Shown in pieces: positions 29,988 to 38,106 of a stretch of 38,106 nucleotides of DNA. The position numbers and the translations under genes were made by a program. The number at the start of each line of letters is the position of its first letter. Positions within the stretch are counted from its first letter, which is position 1. This DNA comes from Saprospiraceae bacterium (GTDB lineage: Bacteria; Bacteroidota; Bacteroidia; Chitinophagales; Saprospiraceae): contig JALVCY010000203.1 in the NCBI GenBank assembly GCA_027009605.1, positions 1 through 38,106 of the forward strand. Reading direction: 5' to 3'. A model generated the notes under the pieces. That model ran no database searches and was not told the origin of the DNA. It saw nothing but the letters and a program-made list of their open reading frames with translations.

Positions 29988-30206
29988 ATGGCAAAGAAAA
30001 ACTTAATTAAACAGGACGGAACAATTGAAGAGGCATTGTCTAACGCAATGTTCCGTGTAAGGTTAGAAAATGGCCATTTAATTGTGGCTACAATTTCTGG
30101 AAAGATGAGAATGCACTTCATTCGTATCCTGCCCGGAGATAAGGTAGCCGTGGAAATGTCTCCTTACGATTTGACTAGGGGGCGTATTACTTATCGTTAC
30201 AAATAA
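29988..30206 (+). CDS. infA: Translation initiation factor IF-1
   Basis: [66 protein letters not shown]. Confidence 0.99.
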   Translation: MAKKNLIKQDGTIEEALSNAMFRVRLENGHLIVATISGKMRMHFIRILPGDKVAVEMSPYDLTRGRITYRYK

Positions 30207-30213
30207 CAGAGTT

Positions 30214-30330
30214 ATGAAAGTGAGAGCTTCCGTGAAAAAACGCTCGAGTACGAGCAAAATTGTTCGTCGTAAGGGACGTGTGTACGTCATAGACAAAAAG
30301 AACCCAAGATTTAAACAACGTCAAGGTTAA
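30214..30330 (+). CDS. rpmJ: 50S ribosomal protein L36 (cysteine-free form; missing from ORF track)
   Basis: Manual translation [38 protein letters not shown], between infA and rpsM. Confidence 0.97.
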   Translation: MKVRASVKKRSSTSKIVRRKGRVYVIDKKNPRFKQRQG

Positions 30331-30335
30331 GAATT

Positions 30336-30713
30336 ATGGCAAGAATTGCAGGTATTGATTTACCAAAGAACAAAATAGGTGCGATAGGCCTGACCTATAT
30401 ATATGGTATTGGCCGTTCTGGCGCAAAAGCCATCTTGGACACAGCCGGTGTCGGTCATGATGTAAAAGTTAAGGACTGGACAGATGAAAATGTATTGGCT
30501 ATTTCTAAGATTATTGCAGATGATTTTACGGTAGAAGGGGAGTTGAGATCCGAAGTACAATCTAACATCAAGCGTTTGATGGATATTGTCAGCTATCGAG
30601 GATTGAGACATAGAAAAGGTCTGCCGGTAAGAGGGCAAAGAACAAAAACTAACGCACGGACTAGAAAAGGTCGTAAGAAAACAGTTGCTAACAAAAAGAA
30701 AGTAACTAAGTAA
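30336..30713 (+). CDS. rpsM: 30S ribosomal protein S13
   Basis: [34 protein letters not shown]...[26 protein letters not shown]. Confidence 0.99.
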   Translation: MARIAGIDLPKNKIGAIGLTYIYGIGRSGAKAILDTAGVGHDVKVKDWTDENVLAISKIIADDFTVEGELRSEVQSNIKRLMDIVSYRGLRHRKGLPVRGQRTKTNARTRKGRKKTVANKKKVTK

Positions 30714-30730
30714 TCCTAAACAGCAAATAA

Positions 30731-31117
30731 ATGGCAAAGGGAAAAAAGTCAACAAAGAAAAAGCTTAGAGTCGAACCGGAAGGACTAGTCTATATTAAAG
30801 CTAGCTTTAATAATATTATCGTAACGGTTACGAACAAAGCGGGTAAAGTGATTAGTTGGTCATCTGCAGGTAAAGGTGGCTTTAGAGGTTCTAAAAAGAA
30901 CACGCCTTACGCTGCACAGGTGGCAGCTAATGATTGTGGAAAGATAGCTTATGATGCCGGCATGAGAACAGCAAAGGTCTTTGTGAAAGGACCCGGTTCA
31001 GGAAGAGAAGCAGCTATCAGAGCGATTGATACTTTGGGAATAAAAATCACAAAGATTATTGATGTGACTCCTATTCCTCATAACGGTTGTCGTCCTCCAA
31101 AGAAGAGACGCGTTTAA
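30731..31117 (+). CDS. rpsK: 30S ribosomal protein S11
   Basis: [43 protein letters not shown]...[18 protein letters not shown]. Confidence 0.99.
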   Translation: MAKGKKSTKKKLRVEPEGLVYIKASFNNIIVTVTNKAGKVISWSSAGKGGFRGSKKNTPYAAQVAANDCGKIAYDAGMRTAKVFVKGPGSGREAAIRAIDTLGIKITKIIDVTPIPHNGCRPPKKRRV

Positions 31118-31141
31118 TTCATTGAGAAAGACCTAATAATT

Positions 31142-31750
31142 ATGGCAAGATATATCGGCCCAACAACAAAAAAAGCTAGAGCACTTGGAGAACCTATCTT
31201 CGGATTTGACAAGAGCTTCGATAGAAAAAAGTATGGCCCCGGTCAGCATGGACAGTCTAGAAGACGCCAAAAGTCTGATTATGGTTTACAATTATTGGAA
31301 AAGCAGAAGGCTAAGTTTACTTATGGCCTTTTAGAACGCCAATTTAGAAATCTTTTCAAAAAAGCAGCTAGTAAGCAAGGAGTAACCGGTGAGGTACTTC
31401 TACAGTTTTTGGAAGCTAGATTGGATAATACGGTTTATCGATTGGGTATTGCACCAACTCGTAATGCGGCCAGACAATTGGTCACCCACAAGCACATTAC
31501 CGTAAATGGTGTTTTGACAAATATTCCTTCTTTTACTTTGCGCCCGGGTGATGTCGTGGCTGTAAGAGCGAAGTCTAGAGGCAAGGAAGTCATCGTCAAC
31601 TCTATTGAGTCTAATTCAGATGTGAAAAAATTCTCTTGGTTAGAATGGAATCCTGATACTTTTCAAGGGGTTTTCCTAGCTTTACCACAGAGAGCAGAAA
31701 TCCCTGAGAAGATTAATGAGCAGTTGATTGTTGAATTGTACTCTAAGTAA
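31142..31750 (+). CDS. rpsD: 30S ribosomal protein S4
   Basis: [21 protein letters not shown]...[34 protein letters not shown]. Confidence 0.99.
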   Translation: MARYIGPTTKKARALGEPIFGFDKSFDRKKYGPGQHGQSRRRQKSDYGLQLLEKQKAKFTYGLLERQFRNLFKKAASKQGVTGEVLLQFLEARLDNTVYRLGIAPTRNAARQLVTHKHITVNGVLTNIPSFTLRPGDVVAVRAKSRGKEVIVNSIESNSDVKKFSWLEWNPDTFQGVFLALPQRAEIPEKINEQLIVELYSK

Positions 31751-31798
31751 TCTTAGTTTTTTCGTTCTCTCTTTTTTCATTCTTGAAAATTTTAATCT

Positions 31799-32797
31799 AT
31801 GGCTATTATTCCGTTTACTAAGCCGGAAAAAATATTGCTTCAAAAAGCGAATGATTTTGAAGGCTCTTTTGAGTTTAAACCTTTGGAGCCTGGCTACGGA
31901 CAAACAATAGGCAACTCCCTTAGAAGAATTCTATTGTCATCTCTTCCCGGTTTTGCTATTTCTGCAGTCCGGATTGGTGGTGTTCAACATGAGTTCTCTA
32001 CGATTAAAGGGGTTGTAGAAGATGTTGTTGATATCATTCTGAACCTTAAGCAGGTGCGTTTGAAACAACAAATCGTGGATGAGAACTCCGTCGAAGAAAA
32101 GATTTATTTGACTATCTCCGGAAAGGAAGTCTTTACAGCAGGAGACATTGCGACCTATACCAATGCTTTCGTAGTGACCAATCCTGATTTGGTGATTTGC
32201 CGGATGGAGCCTTTTGTTAGCTTAGAAATCGAATTGACGGTGACTAAAGGCAGAGGATATGTCCTTGCGGATGAAAATTTACCCAAAGATGCGGCTATTG
32301 GATTGATTCCGGTTGATGCTACTTATACGCCGGTCAAAAAAGTCGCTTATCGCGTAGAGAATACGCGGGTAGGACAGCGTACTGATTTTGAAAAGTTAAT
32401 TGTTGAGATTAAGACAGACGGGACTATTCATCCGGAGAAAGCTTTGAAGGAAGCTGCTAAAATTATGGTTCAGCACTTGATGTTGATTACCGATGAGCAC
32501 ATGACCTTCGAGGACGATACGACAAAGGAAGAAAACATCGTGGATGAGCACATCTTGCACATGAGAAAGTTATTAAAGACTTCTTTAGAAGATTTGGACT
32601 TATCCGTGAGAGCTTATAACTGCTTAAAAGGTGCCAAAATTGACTCTTTGGGTGAATTGGTGCAGTATGAGACACATAAATTATTGAAGTTCAGAAACTT
32701 TGGTAAAAAATCACTTGTAGAAATCGAAGAGCTTCTTACAGAAAAAGGCTTGACCTTTGGGATGGATCTCGCCAAATACAAGTTGGACGATAATTAA
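31799..32797 (+). CDS. rpoA: DNA-directed RNA polymerase subunit alpha
   Basis: LEPGYGQTIGNSLRRILLSSLPGFAISAVRI; C-terminal domain LSVRAYNCLKGAKIDSLGELV...LLKFRNFGKKSLVEIEELL. Confidence 0.99.
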   Translation: MAIIPFTKPEKILLQKANDFEGSFEFKPLEPGYGQTIGNSLRRILLSSLPGFAISAVRIGGVQHEFSTIKGVVEDVVDIILNLKQVRLKQQIVDENSVEEKIYLTISGKEVFTAGDIATYTNAFVVTNPDLVICRMEPFVSLEIELTVTKGRGYVLADENLPKDAAIGLIPVDATYTPVKKVAYRVENTRVGQRTDFEKLIVEIKTDGTIHPEKALKEAAKIMVQHLMLITDEHMTFEDDTTKEENIVDEHILHMRKLLKTSLEDLDLSVRAYNCLKGAKIDSLGELVQYETHKLLKFRNFGKKSLVEIEELLTEKGLTFGMDLAKYKLDDN

Positions 32798-32855
32798 TTT
32801 TTAACCTGTAATAACTGTTGAGACCACTCCAGTGTTACGATGATAATCTTGAAAA

Positions 32856-33347
32856 ATGAGACACGGAAAGAAATTTAACAAGCTAAGTAGAAAGAAAGGA
32901 CACAGAAAAGCACTGTTGCGTAACCTTTCTATTGCTTTGATTACCCACAAAAGAATCAAGACTACTTTGCCTAAAGCAAAAGCTTTAAGAAGACATTTGG
33001 AGCCTATTATTACAAAGGCGAAGGATAATACTACTCACTCTCGTAGAGTCGTGTACTCTTATATTCAGGATAATACCGCAATCAAAGAGCTTTTTGGGCC
33101 GATTGCTGCAAAAATAGGAGACAGACCCGGGGGGTATTTGAGAATTATCCGCATGGGCTTTAGATTGGGCGATGCTGCTGAAATGGCTTTGATTGAGTTT
33201 GTTGACTTTAATGAAGTTATGTTGGCTGCTAAAGGGGCAGCCGGTGCGACGAAGCGGAAGAGAACTCGACGCGGAAGAAAAAAATCTTCTGATACCACAA
33301 CGACGTCTCCTGAAGCATCAAATGATGCGCCAACTACAGAAGAATAA
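32856..33347 (+). CDS. rplQ: 50S ribosomal protein L17 with Ser/Thr/Glu-rich C-terminal extension
   Basis: [45 protein letters not shown]...[10 protein letters not shown]; tail [22 protein letters not shown]. Confidence 0.98.
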   Translation: MRHGKKFNKLSRKKGHRKALLRNLSIALITHKRIKTTLPKAKALRRHLEPIITKAKDNTTHSRRVVYSYIQDNTAIKELFGPIAAKIGDRPGGYLRIIRMGFRLGDAAEMALIEFVDFNEVMLAAKGAAGATKRKRTRRGRKKSSDTTTTSPEASNDAPTTEE

Positions 33348-33370
33348 GCATTTTAAGTTTAGAATACCTG

Positions 33371-33407
33371 AAAAGCGATTTTGCCAGAAGCAAAATCGCT
33401 TTTTTTA
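33371..33407 (+). terminator. Rho-independent terminator after rplQ
   Basis: AAAAGCGATTTTGC-CAGAA-GCAAAATCGCTTTT followed by TTTT: 14-bp perfect stem. Confidence 0.95.
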
Positions 33408-33440
33408 TTTAATATCATTACTTTTATTAGTGAATAGGTG

Positions 33441-33448
33441 TATATTTG
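33441..33448 (+). promoter_or_regulatory. -7-like box TATATTTG upstream of eno
   Basis: TAnnTTTG between the rplQ terminator and the eno ATG. Confidence 0.5.
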
Positions 33449-33501
33449 CCATCAGGTAAGTGGACGCATTTTTTTTGCGTTTTGAGCCAAAGAAAACCTA
33501 A

Positions 33502-34785
<1,284 letters not shown>

Positions 34786-34795
34786 AAAAAAAATT

Positions 34796-35113
34796 ATGGC
34801 CTCTAAAAAAATCCTTAATCCGTTTGAACCTATCTTGAAAAAGCTGCCCGCTCCTTTTCGGAATAGGTCTTTTCTCGTCCTAGCAGCTTTTTTCTTTATT
34901 ATGGTTTTTGTGGACAGGCATAATGTCATTACTCAGTATAGATTACAAAAAGCGGTGGATCACTTAAAGAGTGATAAAGTCTTTTACGAGAAAAAAATCA
35001 AAGAAACCAAGCAGGAAAGATTAGATTTTGAAAAAAATCAAGAGAAATATGCTAGAGAAAAGTATTTTGTGAAAAAGCCCAAAGAAGAGGTCTTTGTCAT
35101 CGAAGAATACTAA
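34796..35113 (+). CDS. Septum formation initiator (FtsB/DivIC)-family protein
   Basis: ATG at 34796; short N-terminus, single TM (FLVLAAFFFIMVFV), coiled coil, AREKYFVKKPKEEVFVIEE C-terminus typical of the family; follows eno. Confidence 0.8.
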   Translation: MASKKILNPFEPILKKLPAPFRNRSFLVLAAFFFIMVFVDRHNVITQYRLQKAVDHLKSDKVFYEKKIKETKQERLDFEKNQEKYAREKYFVKKPKEEVFVIEEY

Positions 35114-35147
35114 TCCCTAATTCATCAACCTAACCAAAATAAAGAGA

Positions 35148-36017
35148 ATGTCAGTTTTAGTCAATAAGGACTCTAAAGTTATAGTCCAAGGAATTACCGG
35201 AAAAGAAGGTACTTTTCATGCTACTCAAATGATTGAATATGGGACTAACGTTGTTGGGGGTGTTACACCCGGCAAAGGAGGTCAAGTCCATTTGGATCGT
35301 CCGGTTTTTAATACTGTGGAAGATGCAGTAAAGAAGGTAGGTGCTGATGTGTCTATCATATTTGTTCCGCCTAGATTTGCAGCAGAAGCCATTATGGAAG
35401 CTGCGAATGCAGGCATTAAAGTAGTGGTTTGCATTACAGAAGGGATTCCGGTTCAAGATATGGTCAAGGCCAAAGAATACATTCGAGGAATGGATGTCAC
35501 CCTAATTGGCCCTAATTGCCCGGGGCTTATCACACCCGGAGAAGCTAAAGTGGGTATTATGCCCGGCTTTATTCACCGGAAAGGTAGGGTTGGGATTGTT
35601 TCGCGCTCAGGTACTTTGACCTATGAAGCGGTTGACCAAGTGACCAAAGCAGGTATGGGACAGTCCACTTGTATCGGTATCGGAGGAGACCCGGTATTGG
35701 GATTTACAACAAAAATGGCCGTAGAACAATTGATGAATGATCCGGAAACCGATGGTATTATCATGATAGGTGAGATTGGTGGTGGCATGGAGGCCGAAGC
35801 GGCTCGCTATGTTCGGGATTTTGGTACCAAGCCGGTTGTTGGGTTTATTGCCGGACAAACCGCTCCGAAAGGACGTAAGATGGGACATGCCGGAGCTATT
35901 GTTGGTGGAAAAGATGATACGGCTGCCGCAAAAATGAAGATTCTAACTGAGTGTGGAGTCCATGTCGTTCAATCTCCGGCTGATATTGGAGCTAAGATGG
36001 CTGAACTATTGTCTTAG
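35148..36017 (+). CDS. sucD: Succinate-CoA ligase subunit alpha
   Basis: [36 protein letters not shown], active-site GHAGAIVGG. Confidence 0.97.
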   Translation: MSVLVNKDSKVIVQGITGKEGTFHATQMIEYGTNVVGGVTPGKGGQVHLDRPVFNTVEDAVKKVGADVSIIFVPPRFAAEAIMEAANAGIKVVVCITEGIPVQDMVKAKEYIRGMDVTLIGPNCPGLITPGEAKVGIMPGFIHRKGRVGIVSRSGTLTYEAVDQVTKAGMGQSTCIGIGGDPVLGFTTKMAVEQLMNDPETDGIIMIGEIGGGMEAEAARYVRDFGTKPVVGFIAGQTAPKGRKMGHAGAIVGGKDDTAAAKMKILTECGVHVVQSPADIGAKMAELLS

Positions 36018-36061
36018 GATTAACTTAAATATGAATGGGGCGATTTTAATCGCCAATTAGG

Positions 36062-36094
36062 CAAAGAGCAAACCGATTACCGGTTTGCTCTTTG
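36062..36094. terminator. Hairpin in the convergent sucD/hypothetical gap, probable bidirectional terminator
   Basis: CAAAGAGCAAACCG-ATTAC-CGGTTTGCTCTTTG, 14-bp perfect stem; lacks a long U-tract. A second hairpin GGCGATTTTAATCGCC lies at 36039-36054. Confidence 0.6.
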
Positions 36095-36130
36095 TGCAAT
36101 GGATGGGGAATTATTTGATTCCTTAGCTTA

Positions 36131-36700
36131 TCACCAAAAAATAGAAAGAAGTAATATGCCGACCACGAGGATAAAGAAAAAGACCATAAAAGTGTATAAC
36201 CAATTATTCCTGTAAAGGTCATACATCTTATCCATTAAGTCCAGCCAATCTAGTTTGGCGTTACCTTTTTCTGCGGCGAGAACGAGGTATTTCTTTTTAT
36301 TGATTCTTTTTTGATTGCCGTGTTTTTTGAGGATAAAGAAATCTTTATTTAGAAAGGCTAAGTCATACAATTCTGCCTTTTGTTTTTTTCCGCCACTTTC
36401 CAGAATCAAAGACGATTTTTCGATAACTTCCCAGCCACCGGTACCGATATTTCCATCAATAGAGAGTAGGAGAGAGCCGTCATCATCATTTTGGAAGATA
36501 TAAAGGACGGCTTCGTGGAAATCTTCATCGTCTCTAAATTCCTTCCAACGTTTGTTGACAAAAAGTTTTTGGTTGGAGAGCTCTTCTGAGTAGGGCTTTA
36601 TTTGTGGGAGGATAAAATCCAGATAGGCGTCCATATTGTCAAAAACAGGGAGATCGTTTTTGAAGAGTGAACCAAAAATGCTGTCTATGCTGACTTTCAC
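36131..36700 (-). CDS. Hypothetical protein with C-terminal transmembrane anchor
   Basis: 189-aa ORF, soluble N-terminal region and final hydrophobic helix LYTFMVFFFILVVGILLLSIFW. Confidence 0.7.
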   Translation of the reverse strand: MKVSIDSIFGSLFKNDLPVFDNMDAYLDFILPQIKPYSEELSNQKLFVNKRWKEFRDDEDFHEAVLYIFQNDDDGSLLLSIDGNIGTGGWEVIEKSSLILESGGKKQKAELYDLAFLNKDFFILKKHGNQKRINKKKYLVLAAEKGNAKLDWLDLMDKMYDLYRNNWLYTFMVFFFILVVGILLLSIFW

Positions 36701-36764
36701 TTTTTATGCAAAAGTAGGATATAAATGGCTTTCTACCAAGAAATTAGGGCTATTTTTGCGCAAG

Positions 36765-38106
36765 CTATGCAGGCGTCGGCTCCAAATTACTTTTAATCCG
36801 GGAGGGTTTTAGCCGAACGGTAAATGTCGTGCCTTCCCCCCGCTCGGTGACAAAATCAATCATCCCTTGATGATTTTCTACGATGCTTTTGCAAATATGA
36901 AGCCCTAGACCGGTACCGGAGTTTTTAGTGGTAAAGTTTGGCGTAAATACCTTATTGGTCATGTGCTCAGGAATTCCCGACCCGTTGTCCGAAACTCTGA
37001 CAACAGCAAATTTGTCTTCAATAGAAAGAGAGATTAAAATAGTGCCATACCTGTCTTGCGGAATGGCTTGAATCGCATTTTTGACAAGATTACCAAAAAT
37101 TCTTTCAATCTGGCCTTTGTTACCATATACATAAACGGTCTCATCTGTGAGCTTTAGCAGCACATCCATGTTATTTTCATTTTCATGAAGGAGCACGATG
37201 TCTTTAAGAATTTTATTTAGGGAAACCTGCTCTCTAGAACCTTCAGCGACATTGGCTACATCTTGGAAGTTGGCGACTTTGCGCAGCAAGGAGTTAATTT
37301 GGGTTAAAATAATATTTGTTACCCGGTCTGTGCGTTCTTCAATTTGATCCATGTCCATTTTTCGGTCATGGATACTTCGTTGGAAGTGCTGGATATGCAG
37401 TTGAATAGGAGTCAGTGGGTTTTTGATATCATGAGCGACTTGCTTGGCCATATCTCTCCAAGCACTTTCTTTTTCCATCTTAATCATGAGTTGATGGTGG
37501 TTTTCTTTTTCACGCAAACTTTCGTTGTAAACTTCAACAAAGTCCTTGAATTCATCGTCATCGTCCCAGACAATGGGCTCCGTTGTGTTGAGACGGATGG
37601 CATTACTCAAGCGGCGAATGGGCTTGGCTAGTAGTCTGGAACCGGCCACAATAAGGGTTAGGGCAATGATAAACAAAGCAATATAAGCAATCAAAAGGCG
37701 ACTCACAAAATCGTTAAGATCATTCAGCCTGGCTTGTTTTTTTGTGTAATAGGGAATTCCTAAATAGCCAATTAAATCACCGGCATGTTTGATTGGGAAA
37801 TAGGAAGACTTAAAGTGTACATTACCAATCTGTTCTTTGTTGATTTGTTGAGCAGAGATTCGTTTGGATAGATAATTGTAGGCGTAGGCGTCCATCTCCG
37901 GGGGGACTACTCCTTTGAGAAAAATCTCACTTTTAGAAGAAAAAATCAACTTACCATCTAGGTCGTAAAAGTTAATCGCATCCATTTTGTGAATAATAGA
38001 TAATGGCTCAATTTGGGCTTCTACTTTTTCTTGAAGCTTTTTAATGGGAGTCGTGTTGGGTAAGTCCAAAAGTGAGTAGTTTAATGCCGTGTGAATGGCT
38101 CTACTT
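36765..38106 (-). CDS. Sensor histidine kinase, NtrY-like (N-terminus beyond right edge)
   Basis: TM + HAMP-like region, H-box AKQVAHDIKNPLTPIQLHIQHFQRS, N-box LVKNAIQAIP, DNGSGIP, GTGLGLHICKSIVE. Frame remains open upstream of the track start (SRAIHTALNYSLLDLPNTT...), so the gene is probably partial. Confidence 0.9.
   Translation of the reverse strand, partial: SRAIHTALNYSLLDLPNTTPIKKLQEKVEAQIEPLSIIHKMDAINFYDLDGKLIFSSKSEIFLKGVVPPEMDAYAYNYLSKRISAQQINKEQIGNVHFKSSYFPIKHAGDLIGYLGIPYYTKKQARLNDLNDFVSRLLIAYIALFIIALTLIVAGSRLLAKPIRRLSNAIRLNTTEPIVWDDDDEFKDFVEVYNESLREKENHHQLMIKMEKESAWRDMAKQVAHDIKNPLTPIQLHIQHFQRSIHDRKMDMDQIEERTDRVTNIILTQINSLLRKVANFQDVANVAEGSREQVSLNKILKDIVLLHENENNMDVLLKLTDETVYVYGNKGQIERIFGNLVKNAIQAIPQDRYGTILISLSIEDKFAVVRVSDNGSGIPEHMTNKVFTPNFTTKNSGTGLGLHICKSIVENHQGMIDFVTERGEGTTFTVRLKPSRIKSNLEPTPA

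Noticed and set aside
15140-33347. Ribosomal cluster as an unusual system
   Set aside because: Gene content and order (rpsL-rpsG-fusA-rpsJ... without an intervening tuf; map but no adk after secY) is what I expect for Bacteroidota; only the gaps, not the genes, look notable.

Overview
This is a Bacteroidota window (probably Saprospiria/Sphingobacteria-like; lineage is inferred) and most of it is conserved core genome. From left to right: (1) a minus-strand block tdk > coaX > outer-membrane beta-barrel > TPR protein, followed by a second, paralogous lipoprotein-like gene cut by the left edge. The ~560-bp gap between the paralogs holds a compact non-coding element that looks like an IS66-type MITE, plus two repeat hairpins and a terminator. 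(2) A plus-strand block with a conserved hypothetical, pfkA, rhomboid protease, a small conserved protein and a PhnP-like MBL-fold hydrolase. (3) The type IX secretion/gliding core: PorP/SprF-like, gldK, gldL, gldM, gldN. (4) The str/S10/spc/alpha ribosomal cluster, rpsL to rplQ, including secY, map, infA and rpoA; rpmD and rpmJ are present but below the ORF-track length cutoff. (5) eno, a FtsB/DivIC-like protein and sucD, then a convergent C-terminally anchored hypothetical and an NtrY-like histidine kinase running off the right edge. I found no CRISPR array, tRNA, rRNA, prophage or defence island. The signals most worth following are the MITE-like element with its internal 32-bp perfect palindrome, the gldK/gldL intergenic hairpin with a promoter-like box, the isolated promoter-like gap between rpsC and rplP, the secY leader hairpin, and a repeated C-terminal coding remnant downstream of the TPR gene. 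I did not identify a clearly new multi-gene system.
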